26,165 nt of DNA from an uncultured Oxalobacter sp. (lineage in GTDB: Bacteria > Pseudomonadota > Gammaproteobacteria > Burkholderiales > Burkholderiaceae_D): NCBI GenBank assembly GCA_905202055.1, contig CAJKQK010000022.1, positions 1 to 26,165 on the forward strand, written 5' to 3'. A program made the position numbers and the translations under genes. Positions 7,913 through 15,524 of this stretch are shown piece by piece (within the stretch, counting starts at the first letter, position 1; each line of letters opens with the position of its first letter). A model generated the notes under the pieces. That model searched no databases and was not told where the DNA came from. It saw only the letters and a list, made by a program, of their open reading frames with translations.

Positions 7913-8158
7913 ATGCAAAAGATCAAATGGCTAGTTGCCGCATTCGCGTTTTTCAGCATCCCGGGCACTGTGCCGGCACAGGCAAGCGGACCGGATATAT
8001 ATGGATTCAGAGTGGAAAAAATCAGCAAGGACGACGATGCCTATCGTCAGGGCAATCTCTACCTGCTGACGGGGCCCGATGGCAAGGAACAGTACATTAT
8101 CGTTCGGGATATCAGCGGAGCGGTTGCCATCATCAGGCGCGATCCCGTTAAAAAGTAA
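7913..8158 (+). CDS. Small exported protein of unknown function
   Basis: 81 residues. The N-terminus is a textbook signal peptide: KIK, a hydrophobic stretch (WLVAAFAFFSI), then a likely signal peptidase I site AQA|S after residue 24. This leaves a mature periplasmic protein of about 57 residues with no Cys and no membrane helix. The mature part (GFRVEKISKDDDAYRQGN, YLLTGPDGKEQYIIVRD) looks like a small beta-rich domain. I do not recognise the family. ATG 7913 has AAGGGG at 7900-7905, about seven bases upstream; an open frame extends upstream within rnhA but has no such site. It is placed 25 bases after rnhA and ends before a hairpin terminator. Confidence 0.8.
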   Translation: MQKIKWLVAAFAFFSIPGTVPAQASGPDIYGFRVEKISKDDDAYRQGNLYLLTGPDGKEQYIIVRDISGAVAIIRRDPVKK

Positions 8159-8206
8159 AATTCATTCAAACGGCTATAGCCTGATTCAGGAAAGGCTGTG
8201 TATGTT

Positions 8207-8245
8207 AAAGGCATGTTGCACTGATTTTGTGCGCCGTGCCTTTTT
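8207..8245 (+). terminator. Terminator of the rnhA/exported-protein unit
   Basis: Outer stem AAAGGCA (8207-8213) with TGCCTTT (8237-8243), inner stem GCAC (8218-8221) with GTGC (8229-8232), running into TTTTT. It lies between convergent genes, just past the 3' end of the leftward ABC-F gene. Confidence 0.75.
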
Positions 8246-8263
8246 ATCGTGCATGGCAGCTTG

Positions 8264-10228
8264 TCAGGAAGAAAGCAGGTTTTCCAGTTCGTCCTGTTTT
8301 TCCAGCCATTCTTCTTCAAAAGCGGCCAGCAGTTTCACGCACTCAACCTGATCGGCCAGAAGTTTTTTCAATTGGTCCTTATTGGCCTGTTCGTAAATGG
8401 CCGGATCAGCCAGCTGGCTGTCGAGGGCGGATTTCCTGTCGTTCAGTTTGCCGATTTCGTTTTCCAGCCAGTTCAGGCGTTTCTCCAGTGGTTTCTTCAA
8501 CGCCGACAGGCGTTGCCGTTCTTCCGCTTCCAGCCTTTTTTGTTCTTTGCGCTCGACTGCAGGTTTTGCCGGTATATCTGCCGGTGCATCGTTATGGTGC
8601 GTGCTGTCTTTTTCGAGATGGATTTTGAAGAGCCAGTCCCGGTAGTCGTCCAGATCGCCGTCGAATTCTTTCAGTTTTCCGTCGGAAACGATGTAGAACC
8701 GGTCGGTCGTCGCCCTCAGAAGATGGCGATCATGCGAAACGAGCAGAAGCGTGCCTTCATACTGGGCAAGCGCTTCGGTCAGGGCTTCCCGCATGTCGAG
8801 GTCGAGATGGTTGGTTGGTTCGTCCAGAAGCAACAGGTTCGGACGTTCCCAGACGATCAGGGCGAGTGCCAGCCGCGCTTTTTCGCCACCGGAGAAAGGC
8901 GCGACAGGGCTGGTTGCCATGTCGCCGTGGAAGTTGAAACTGCCCAGAAAATTACGCAATTCCTGTTCACGAGTGTCGGGCGCAATTTTCATCAGGTGCC
9001 AGAGAGGCGATTCCTCGTTTCGCAGCATTTCGACCTGGTGCTGGGCGAAATAGCCGATTTTCAGGCCTTTGCCGGTTGTGTATTTCCCGGATAAAGGTTC
9101 CAGTTCGGCCGCCAGGGTTTTGATGAAAGTCGATTTGCCTGCTCCGTTGACACCCAATAGCCCGATTCGCTCGCCGGTCTGGAGGGAAAACTGGATATCC
9201 TTGACGATCGGTGTTGTCGCAACGATATCGCCATTGGCGTCCTTATCAGTATATCCTGCGGTGAGCCCGTTCATGACCAGCAATGGATTCGGAGAGGATT
9301 CCGGTTCGAAAAATTCGAAGGAAAACTCGGCGGCAGCGCGCAATGGCACCAGTTCTTCCATTTTTTGCAGTACCTTGAGACGACTCTGTGCCTGGCGTGC
9401 CTTGCTCGCCTTGTACTGGAAACGGCTGATGTAGGATTGCAGATGCGCCCGACGCCTGGCCTGTTTTTCGATCATGCCTTGCATCAGCGTCATCTGCTCG
9501 GCGCGCTGGCGCTCGAAAGCGGAATAGTTGCCTGCATAACGTTTCAGCTTGCCGTCGTCAATGTGCAGGATGACGTTGGCGATACCGTCGAGAAAATCGC
9601 GGTCATGCGAAATAATGATCAGTGTGCCGCTATAGCGTTTAAGCCAGTCTTCCAGCCAGAGGATGGCGTCCAGATCCAGATGGTTGGTCGGTTCGTCCAG
9701 CAAGAGCAGATCGGACGGACACATCAGGGCTTGTGCCAGATTCAGGCGCATGCGCCAGCCGCCGGAAAAGGTCGAGACATTGCGCTGCATCTGGTCCATT
9801 GAAAAGCCAAGGCCCAGCAAAAGCTGTTCGGCACGGGATTTGACGGTGTAGGCACCGGCATCGGCCAGTGCCGTGTGCAGTTCGGCAATACGCATGCCCG
9901 CAGCGGTATCCTGCTGTCTGGCTTCGAGTTCAGACAGCTCGGTTTCCAGTGTCCGTAAATGAATATCGCCATCGATAGCGTACTCAATCGCCGGTCTTTC
10001 CAGTGCAGGCGTTTCCTGCGCGACGTGCGAGATTCGCCATGAGGACGGAAAATCGATATCGCCGCCGTCAACGTGCAGTTCGCCCGTCAGGAGGGCAAAA
10101 AGGCTCGTTTTTCCTGCGCCATTCGGGCCGACCAGACCGATTTTTTCACCGGGGTTCAGGGTCGCATCCGCTTTTTCAAACAGCGGCTTGGTGCCGCGCA
10201 TGAGGGAGAATTGCTGAAAACGGATCAT
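8264..10228 (-). CDS. yheS: ABC-F family ATPase, YheS-like
   Basis: 654 residues, close to E. coli YheS. Two ABC ATPase domains on one chain and no membrane segment: first Walker A GPNGAGKT (34-41), signature FSGGW (154-158), DEPTNHLDLD with E179; second Walker A GVNGAGKS (359-366), signature FSGGE, DEPTNHLDLD with E470. Between them, about residues 235-300, is the basic helical linker that in ABC-F proteins reaches into the ribosome. A charged coiled-coil tail runs from about 555 to the end. ABC-F proteins act on ribosomes (E-site) to relieve stalling or modulate elongation. Its start overlaps the prmB stop by four bases (ATGA), so the two are translationally coupled; PrmB also acts on the ribosome. 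Confidence 0.93.
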   Translation of the reverse strand: MIRFQQFSLMRGTKPLFEKADATLNPGEKIGLVGPNGAGKTSLFALLTGELHVDGGDIDFPSSWRISHVAQETPALERPAIEYAIDGDIHLRTLETELSELEARQQDTAAGMRIAELHTALADAGAYTVKSRAEQLLLGLGFSMDQMQRNVSTFSGGWRMRLNLAQALMCPSDLLLLDEPTNHLDLDAILWLEDWLKRYSGTLIIISHDRDFLDGIANVILHIDDGKLKRYAGNYSAFERQRAEQMTLMQGMIEKQARRRAHLQSYISRFQYKASKARQAQSRLKVLQKMEELVPLRAAAEFSFEFFEPESSPNPLLVMNGLTAGYTDKDANGDIVATTPIVKDIQFSLQTGERIGLLGVNGAGKSTFIKTLAAELEPLSGKYTTGKGLKIGYFAQHQVEMLRNEESPLWHLMKIAPDTREQELRNFLGSFNFHGDMATSPVAPFSGGEKARLALALIVWERPNLLLLDEPTNHLDLDMREALTEALAQYEGTLLLVSHDRHLLRATTDRFYIVSDGKLKEFDGDLDDYRDWLFKIHLEKDSTHHNDAPADIPAKPAVERKEQKRLEAEERQRLSALKKPLEKRLNWLENEIGKLNDRKSALDSQLADPAIYEQANKDQLKKLLADQVECVKLLAAFEEEWLEKQDELENLLSS

Positions 10229-11133
10229 GCTTTGCCAAGACCCTTCAATTGCTTGGCTGTCAGCAGGAAAACGCGGTCGTCCCCTCCCGAAGTGGACAGC
10301 CAGGTCAGTTCCAGTTCAGGGAAAGCGGCAATCGCGTTTTCGGCCTCGTTACCGATTTCGACGATCAACAGGCCGTCGTCGGTCAGTTTTTCGCCTGCTG
10401 TCCTGACAATGCGACGTACGATGTCCATGCCGTCGAAACCGCCTGCCAGTGCCATTTGCGGTTCATGCATGTATTCGGGCGGCAAGTCATCCATTGAAGA
10501 CTGGTTGACGTAAGGCGGGTTGGTGACGATCAACTGGTACTGCTTGTCGGGGATACCGTCGTACAGGTCTGCGTGATGAAGTTTGACCCGGTCTTTCAAC
10601 TGGTAATTATTGATGTTCGTTTGTGCGATACCGAGTGCGGTCGGCGACAGTTCGACGGCATCGACGGTAGCGTTTTCGAACATGTCGGCCAACATGATCG
10701 CCAGACAGCCGGAACCGGTACACAGCTCCAGAATGTCGGTGATATTTTCCGGTTCCATGACCCAGGGAGAAAACTGTTCGACGATCAGTTCGGCCAGAAA
10801 GGAACGGGGAATGATGACGCCTTTCTCGACGTAAAAGGAATAGCCCTGTAAAAATGCTTCATTGGTCAGGTAAGCGGCGGGAATGCGCTCATCTGCCCGG
10901 CGGTCGATTATGTTGACGACGTTTTCGATTTCTTCCGGCAGCAGTTTTGCATCGAGGAAGGGTTCGAGTTCATCCAGCGGGAGCGACAGGGTGTGCAGGA
11001 TGAGGAAAACGGCTTCATCCCATGCATTTGCGCTGCCATGCCCGAAGAAAAGCTTTTCACGGTTGAATCGGGTAATGGCATAGCGCAGCAGGTCGCGCAC
11101 GGTGGAAAACGCGCTGGCGTGTGGTGTATTCAT
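10225..11133 (-). CDS. prmB: 50S ribosomal protein L3 N5-glutamine methyltransferase
   Basis: 302 residues from ATG 11133. It is a SAM-dependent methyltransferase of the HemK/PrmC family: motif I ELCTGSGC at about 136-143, NPPYVNQ at about 205-211 (the NPPY loop contacts the target Gln), and an N-terminal helical domain with the PrmB-type LPLDELEPFLDA segment. It methylates a Gln of ribosomal protein L3 during 50S assembly. A TTG at 11157 would add eight residues, but it falls in the T-tract of a hairpin terminator, so ATG 11133 is preferred; it has no strong Shine-Dalgarno. It overlaps the downstream ABC-F gene by four bases. dapE ends 124 bases upstream on the same strand. Confidence 0.94.
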   Translation of the reverse strand: MNTPHASAFSTVRDLLRYAITRFNREKLFFGHGSANAWDEAVFLILHTLSLPLDELEPFLDAKLLPEEIENVVNIIDRRADERIPAAYLTNEAFLQGYSFYVEKGVIIPRSFLAELIVEQFSPWVMEPENITDILELCTGSGCLAIMLADMFENATVDAVELSPTALGIAQTNINNYQLKDRVKLHHADLYDGIPDKQYQLIVTNPPYVNQSSMDDLPPEYMHEPQMALAGGFDGMDIVRRIVRTAGEKLTDDGLLIVEIGNEAENAIAAFPELELTWLSTSGGDDRVFLLTAKQLKGLGKA

Positions 11134-11149
11134 GGTGTCGGTCAGTTCA

Positions 11150-11181
11150 TGAAACAAGGGTCCGGTAGCGACCGGACCCTT
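11150..11181 (-). terminator. Hairpin terminator between dapE and prmB
   Basis: An 11-base stem (AAGGGTCCGGT at 11156-11166, ACCGGACCCTT at 11171-11181) with a four-base loop. On the minus strand it is followed by TTGTTTC, a short T-tract. It closes the dap unit, yet lies only about 22 bases before the prmB start, so it could also act as an attenuator for prmB-yheS. Confidence 0.75.
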
Positions 11182-11257
11182 AAGGGTAATCGGAATGTTC
11201 GCCAGTATAACCGGTGTGACCGGCTAAAAACAGCGCATTGAAGAACATTCCCGCATT

Positions 11258-12385
11258 TTAGAGGAAGAGTTTTTCCAGTGTTCGGCGATAGATATCGGTC
11301 AGTGGCTGGATGTCAGAAACCAGTACGTTTTCATCGATCTGGTGAATGCTTTCCGTCACCGGGCCGAATTCGACGACTTGGGGGCAGATGCGGGCGATAA
11401 AACGTCCGTCGGATGTTCCTCCGCTCGTGGACAGTTCCGGGGTAATGCCGGTTTTCTCCTTTATGGCTTCAGACAAGGCGTCGCAGAGCGAACCGCGAGG
11501 TGTCAGGAAGGGCACACCGGAATAATTCCAGTCGAGCCGGTAATTAAGGCCATGTTTGTCGAGAATGCCACAGACGCGGTCTTTCAGGTTATCAACTGTG
11601 CTGGCAGTACAAAACCGGAAGTTGAATTCGACGAACAGTTCGCCCGGAATGACATTGTTGGCGCCCGTTCCGGCATGGATATTGGAAATCTGCCATGTCG
11701 TGGGTTCATAGTATTCATTGCCGTTGTCCCAAACGGTAGCCGACAGTTCCGCGATCGCCGGAGCCGCCAGATGAATCGGGTTTGCTGCACGTTTGGGATA
11801 GGCGATGTGCCCCTGTTTGCCGATAACGGTCAGTTTCCCGCATAAAGAACCGCGGCGCCCGTTTTTGATCGTATCGCCCAGTGTTTTGAGCGAACTCGGT
11901 TCGCCGACGATACAGTAATCGGGATGGATACCGCGTTCGTCGAGCCGTTTGACGACGACATCGGTACCGTCCACGGCGATGCCTTCTTCGTCGCTTGTGA
12001 AGATGAAGCCGATGGAGCCTTTGTAATCAGGATGTGACGTGATGAAATCCCTGGCGGCGATGACCATTGCAGCGTCCGAGGTTTTCATGTCGGATGCACC
12101 ACGTCCGTAGAGACGGCCGTCCCGTACTGTCGGCGTGAACGGATCGGAGCCCCATTTTTCGACCGGGCCGGTCGGCACAACATCGGTATGGCCTGCGAAT
12201 ACAAGCAGGGGGCCACTGTTGCCATGACGTGCCCAGAGATTGGTGACGCCATTGCTGACGATGGTTTCACATTCGAACCCCAGCGGTTTCAACTGGTCGA
12301 TGATCAGTTTCTGGCAGTTTTTGTCGTCCGGAGTGATGGATGGCTCGGCAATCAGTGCGCTGGCCAGTTCGAGAGTCGAATTCAT
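11258..12385 (-). CDS. dapE: Succinyl-diaminopimelate desuccinylase
   Basis: 375 residues, the usual length. An M20 di-zinc peptidase that releases succinate from N-succinyl-LL-diaminopimelate to give LL-diaminopimelate, the precursor of meso-DAP (peptidoglycan) and lysine. Metal and catalytic residues are visible: H66 and D68 in GHTDVVPTGP, D99 in GRGASDMK, E133-E134 in SDEEG, a GEPSS motif further on, and the late His in SIHQIDENV. The lid (dimerisation) domain lies in between, at about 180-290. The start has AAGGAGACGTC directly before the ATG. It lies 21 bases downstream of dapD, in the same operon. Confidence 0.97.
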   Translation of the reverse strand: MNSTLELASALIAEPSITPDDKNCQKLIIDQLKPLGFECETIVSNGVTNLWARHGNSGPLLVFAGHTDVVPTGPVEKWGSDPFTPTVRDGRLYGRGASDMKTSDAAMVIAARDFITSHPDYKGSIGFIFTSDEEGIAVDGTDVVVKRLDERGIHPDYCIVGEPSSLKTLGDTIKNGRRGSLCGKLTVIGKQGHIAYPKRAANPIHLAAPAIAELSATVWDNGNEYYEPTTWQISNIHAGTGANNVIPGELFVEFNFRFCTASTVDNLKDRVCGILDKHGLNYRLDWNYSGVPFLTPRGSLCDALSEAIKEKTGITPELSTSGGTSDGRFIARICPQVVEFGPVTESIHQIDENVLVSDIQPLTDIYRRTLEKLFL

Positions 12386-12406
12386 GACGTCTCCTTTCCT
12401 TGTCGC

Positions 12407-13252
12407 TCAGTTATCCCGTAACAGGTCGTTGATCGCGGTTTTGGCACGCGTCTGGGCGTTCACGCGCTTGACGATTACTGCACAGTATAAACTGTATTTT
12501 CCACTTGGATCGGGGATATTTCCCGGAACGACGACAGAACCGGAGGGAACGCGGCCATACAGGATTCGGTCGTTTTCGCGGTCGTATATGCGGGTGGACT
12601 GTCCGATATAAACACCCATCGAGATAACACTGTTTTCCTCGACGATGACGCCTTCGACGATTTCCGAGCGGGCACCGATAAAGCAGTTGTCCTCGATGAT
12701 GGTCGGGTTGGCCTGCATGGGTTCCAGTACGCCGCCGATGCCGACGCCACCGGAGAGGTGGACGTGTTTGCCGATCTGTGCACAGGAACCGACGGTCGCC
12801 CAGGTATCGATCATGGTGCCTTCCCCAACGTAAGCGCCGATATTGACGAAGGAGGGCATCATGACGACATTTTTGCCGATATGGCTGCCCAGACGGGCGA
12901 CGGCAGGCGGGACGACACGAAACCCGGCTTTGGCAAAGTCTTCCTGCGTGTAATTGGCGAACTTGCTGGTGACCTTGTCATAAAAATGGAGTGCGGGCGA
13001 GCCGTCTTTTCCGACCGGCATCGCAAAGTTTTCCTGAAGGCGGAAGGAGAGTAAAACCGCTTTTTTGGTCCACTGATTGACGATCCATTCGCCATTCTTT
13101 TTTTCCGCAACGCGAAGTTGTCCGCAATCAAGCTGCCGGATCACTTCGGCAATCGCCGCACGGAGAATGGGAGAGGCGTCGCCCGCGGCAAAACTGTCCC
13201 GGTTTTCCCAGGCTTCTTCGATGATTTGTTTGAGTTGTTCTTCCTGTGACAT
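12407..13252 (-). CDS. dapD: Tetrahydrodipicolinate N-succinyltransferase
   Basis: 281 residues, slightly longer than E. coli DapD (274). It transfers succinyl from succinyl-CoA to L-2-amino-6-oxopimelate (hydrated tetrahydrodipicolinate). It has the DapD N-terminal helical domain, then a left-handed beta-helix of hexapeptide repeats over about residues 110-235 (GKNVVMMPSFVNIGAYVGEG, GTMIDTWATVGSCAQIGKHV) with the DapD-specific GGVGIGGVLEP and a short C-terminal extension. It works as a trimer in the cytoplasm. The start has AGGA about seven bases upstream. It lies 35 bases after dapC and 21 bases before dapE, in pathway order apart from dapC being first. Confidence 0.97.
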   Translation of the reverse strand: MSQEEQLKQIIEEAWENRDSFAAGDASPILRAAIAEVIRQLDCGQLRVAEKKNGEWIVNQWTKKAVLLSFRLQENFAMPVGKDGSPALHFYDKVTSKFANYTQEDFAKAGFRVVPPAVARLGSHIGKNVVMMPSFVNIGAYVGEGTMIDTWATVGSCAQIGKHVHLSGGVGIGGVLEPMQANPTIIEDNCFIGARSEIVEGVIVEENSVISMGVYIGQSTRIYDRENDRILYGRVPSGSVVVPGNIPDPSGKYSLYCAVIVKRVNAQTRAKTAINDLLRDN

Positions 13253-13287
13253 GGTGTTTTCCTGTTTGTCGTTTTTTCAGTATGTTT

Positions 13288-14496
13288 TTACAGTTCGCGT
13301 CTTTGGGTTTTGACGAATTCGACAATACGCAAGATGCCCTCCAGACATTCGGCTTGTTGGGCAACCAGCGCAATGCGAATCCGGTTTTTGCCGGGATTGA
13401 TGCCGTTTGCATCGCGGGCGAGATAGCTGCCGGGCAGGACGGTGACGTTGAATTTTTCGTACAGTTTTCGGGCAAATTCGGTATCCGACAAACCGGTTCG
13501 TTCAAATACTTCAGCCCAGAGGTAAAAACTGGCGTCCGGCATCGATACGTTCAATGCCTGCTGCAAGACAGGCACGGCTTCCCGGAATTTGGCGATGTAT
13601 TTGGCCCGGTTTTCTTCAACATGCTTTTCGTCATTCCATGCGGCAACGGAAGCGGCCTGTATCGTTTCGCTCATGGCTGTACCGTGATAGGTGCGGTAGA
13701 GCAGAAATTGTCTGATGATCTGGGCGTCGCCCGCGACAAAACCAGAACGCATGCCTGGAACATTGGAACGTTTCGACAGGGATGACAGCATGATCAGGCG
13801 TGGATAGTCTTCACGGCCCAGCCGGTATGCCGCCTCAAGGCCACCGAGAGGGGGCTTGTCAAAATAAATTTCCGAATAGCATTCATCCGAGGCAATCACG
13901 AAGCCGTAACGGTCGGAGAGCTCGAACAGTTTTTTCCACTGTTCTATATTCATGACTGAACCGGTCGGATTTCCGGGTGAACAGACATAAACGAGTTTTG
14001 TCTTTTGCCAGATGGCCTGGGGTACGCTGTCGTAGTCACAGGCGAAATTTTTTTCTGCGACTGCATTGACAAAATAAGGTGCGGCACCAGCCAGATAAGT
14101 GGCGCCTTCGTAAATCTGATAAAACGGGTTGGGACAAACGACAATGCCGTGTTCAGACGGGTCGAGTACGGTCTGGGCCAGCGAAAAGAGCGCTTCGCGT
14201 GATCCGAGCGTGGGCAGGATCTGCGTTGCCGGATCGGGAGCCGGAATCTGGTAGCGCCTGTTCAGCCAGACAGCAATCGCTTCCCGGAGGGCGTGTGTTC
14301 CCAGTGTTGCAGGGTACTTTGACAGGCCGGAGAGATTATCGCGCAGGGCCCGGCGAATGAAATAGGGCGTGCTGTGTTTCGGTTCGCCAATACCAAGGTT
14401 GATATGACTGATAGCCGGGTCCGGATGATTGTCGGCGAACAGTTTCCTGAGCTTTTCAAAAGGATAAGGCTGCAAACGGTTCAGTAAAGGATTCAT
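13288..14496 (-). CDS. dapC: Succinyldiaminopimelate transaminase
   Basis: 402 residues from ATG 14496. A fold-type I PLP aminotransferase that makes N-succinyl-LL-diaminopimelate from the keto precursor and glutamate. Motifs: SPGNPTG at about 173-179, ASDECYSE with D204, PLP lysine K242 in SLSKRSNVPGMRSGF, and RIRIAL near the C-terminus. The start MNPLLNRLQPYPFEKL matches the normal DapC N-terminus; a TTG at 14529 would add 11 residues and is unlikely. It is the first gene of the dapC-dapD-dapE unit. A Fur-box-like sequence lies 38-56 bases upstream of the ATG. The succinylase-pathway assignment rests on the family and on the dapD/dapE neighbours. Confidence 0.93.
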   Translation of the reverse strand: MNPLLNRLQPYPFEKLRKLFADNHPDPAISHINLGIGEPKHSTPYFIRRALRDNLSGLSKYPATLGTHALREAIAVWLNRRYQIPAPDPATQILPTLGSREALFSLAQTVLDPSEHGIVVCPNPFYQIYEGATYLAGAAPYFVNAVAEKNFACDYDSVPQAIWQKTKLVYVCSPGNPTGSVMNIEQWKKLFELSDRYGFVIASDECYSEIYFDKPPLGGLEAAYRLGREDYPRLIMLSSLSKRSNVPGMRSGFVAGDAQIIRQFLLYRTYHGTAMSETIQAASVAAWNDEKHVEENRAKYIAKFREAVPVLQQALNVSMPDASFYLWAEVFERTGLSDTEFARKLYEKFNVTVLPGSYLARDANGINPGKNRIRIALVAQQAECLEGILRIVEFVKTQRREL

Positions 14497-14533
14497 AGCT
14501 CGTTTCAACCATAAAAGTGAATTCGTCAAAAAT

Positions 14534-14552
14534 ATGAATGAGAATCATTATC
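14534..14552. promoter_or_regulatory. Fur-box-like operator
   Basis: The 19-mer ATGAATGAGAATCATTATC matches the classical Fur consensus GATAATGATAATCATTATC at 15 of 19 positions, with a perfect ATTATC half. An extra ATTAT follows at 14555. It lies upstream of dapC on one side, and on the other side faces rightward toward a 19-codon ORF at 14597 and the small genes beyond. Which direction it controls cannot be told from sequence. Confidence 0.55.
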
Positions 14553-14596
14553 GCATTATTTTCATATTGTGTTGTACTGCAGAAGGACGGTTCAGA

Positions 14597-14656
14597 ATGA
14601 AGCAGGAATCGTGCCAATATGGTGAGTCGGGTTCAAAAGGGGGAGGGGATTTTTGA
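14597..14656 (+). CDS. Possible 19-codon micro-ORF downstream of the Fur-like box
   Basis: ATG 14597 has AAGGA at 14583-14587, nine bases away, and starts a 19-residue frame beginning MKQESCQYGE and ending SKGGGDF before TGA. There is no similarity I recognise, and an ORF this short can arise by chance. It is listed because it has a ribosome site and lies about 45 bases after the Fur-like box. It could be a leader peptide or nothing. Confidence 0.2.
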   Translation: MKQESCQYGESGSKGGGDF

Positions 14657-14970
14657 AGTGCCGATACGCGCGAAAAGGGAAAAAAATAAACGCTTATTGA
14701 TGAATTCGGTCATGCCTGTTAGTCATTTCGGGTTGAATGGTAATCGTGATGTGACGGATTGAAACGATCCATCTGAATCAAAAGGTGCGTATTTGCGTGA
14801 AAAACCCCGTTCAGTAATGAGAACCGAAGCGTGAAGAAGAAGTCTATTCATATGTCTTCCCAAAGTTGATATCCATCCGGATATTCCTTTCTCTGTCATG
14901 ACCTGGTCACATAGTGCGAATATTCTGTGCGTATCGGAGGGCACTTTCTCTTAAGGCATTTGTCCCGCGG
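14657..14970. other. Gene-free gap before small ORF A
   Basis: No ORF with support on either strand: a 73-codon minus frame at 14723-14944 starts with GTG and has no recognisable content. Base composition is like the surroundings. An imperfect palindrome, ATATCC-ATCC-GGATAT, lies near 14870. The promoter of ORF A should be here, but I could not pick one out. Confidence 0.4.
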
Positions 14971-15028
14971 GTTGATCATCATTTTAAGGAAAGGATGCAA
15001 TCATGGATGTGGTTATCAACAAACGGAA
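14971..15028 (+). repeat. Shared leader/start segment, copy A
   Basis: GTTGATCAT, then TTT, AAAGGAT, ATCATGGATG and, at codons 7-8, AAACGGA recur in the same order and nearly the same spacing at 15469-15524. GTTGATCAT starts 32 bases before the ATG here and 30 bases before it in copy B. The segment covers the ribosome site and first eight codons of ORF A. Confidence 0.6.
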
Positions 15029-15200
15029 GATACGTGATACGGTCAAACAGATGGTCGATAACGGCCGGAAAAACCTGAAACAGGAAAACCGGAATCACCC
15101 GGTCCATCCTGTTTTCCAGGTTCCTTGTCCGATCAGTAACGGTGTCGGCTGGAATTCCTGGATGGCAGCCGCACCGTTTATGGATGTGAGGCAATTCTGA
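15003..15200 (+). CDS. Small protein A, unknown function
   Basis: 65 residues, hydrophilic and basic in the first half (MDVVINKRKIRDTV, then NGRKNLKQENRNH), with a Trp/Ala-rich C-terminus (GWNSWMAAAPF). No signal peptide or membrane helix. AAGGA at 14991-14995 gives a seven-base spacing to ATG 15003, and an in-frame TAA at 14985 rules out an earlier start. A terminator follows 34 bases after the stop. I do not recognise a family. Its first eleven codons, ribosome site and terminator match those of ORF B 500 bases downstream (MD, I at 5, KR at 7-8, I at 10, V at 14), while the rest differs. That pairing is the main argument that it is a real gene. Confidence 0.5.
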   Translation: MDVVINKRKIRDTVKQMVDNGRKNLKQENRNHPVHPVFQVPCPISNGVGWNSWMAAAPFMDVRQF

Positions 15201-15214
15201 CTTTTTATTTGTCC

Positions 15215-15261
15215 TTTTAGAGTTTTTTCATTTTGCCGGAAATCCCTTTTCCGGCTTTTTT
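15215..15261 (+). terminator. Terminator of ORF A, near-copy of the ORF B terminator
   Basis: Stem GCCGGAAA (15235-15242), loop TCCCT, stem TTTCCGGC (15248-15255), then six Ts. The preceding TTTTAGAG-T-rich-CATTT stretch (from 15215) is also present before the terminator of ORF B. Confidence 0.85.
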
Positions 15262-15275
15262 ATTGGCTTTTTCCT

Positions 15276-15339
15276 GAAAATTTCCCTGCGGCCAATTCGA
15301 CTGACAGGAATATCCGACCTGTCCATAAGAGAAATTTTC
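15276..15339. repeat. Nested inverted repeats upstream of ORF B
   Basis: Outer arms GAAAATTTC (15276-15284) and GAAATTTTC (15331-15339) are perfect reverse complements. Inner arms GACAGG (15303-15308) and CCTGTC (15318-15323) are too. Together they could fold into a two-level stem between the ORF A terminator and ORF B. It could be a leader, a small RNA or operator sites; no family is recognised. Confidence 0.35.
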
Positions 15340-15468
15340 TCCTTTTGAGATATATCATTTTTTTCAATGATTCTTTTGATTTCGATTGAATGTCACCAGA
15401 GCGTAATGAAAGACACTTACCTTCCAGTCATCGATAAAAACCGGTTTGATTACTGGATGAAAAACAGT

Positions 15469-15524
15469 GTTGATCATTTTGTCAAAAAGGATTTGATCAT
15501 GGATGACACGATAACGAAACGGAA
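15469..15524 (+). repeat. Shared leader/start segment, copy B
   Basis: Second copy of the segment at 14971-15028: GTTGATCATTTT, AAAAAGGAT, ATCATGGATG and AAACGGA at codons 7-8. Its match to copy A places the start of ORF B at 15499. Confidence 0.6.

Noticed and set aside
8249..9094. Long plus-strand ORF of 281 codons
   Set aside because: It lies wholly inside the ABC-F gene on the opposite strand, has no recognisable domain, and its composition is the mirror of a well-supported gene.
11134..11157. TTG start for prmB at 11157
   Set aside because: It falls in the T-tract of the hairpin terminator and adds eight residues without support; ATG 11133 was used.
14979..15194. Minus-strand ORF of 71 codons over ORF A
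   Set aside because: No ribosome site or terminator on that strand; the plus-strand reading has both, plus the match to ORF B.
15367..15498. N-terminal extension of ORF B to a 119-residue protein
   Set aside because: The ribosome site and the similarity to ORF A both place the start at 15499; the upstream start has no Shine-Dalgarno.
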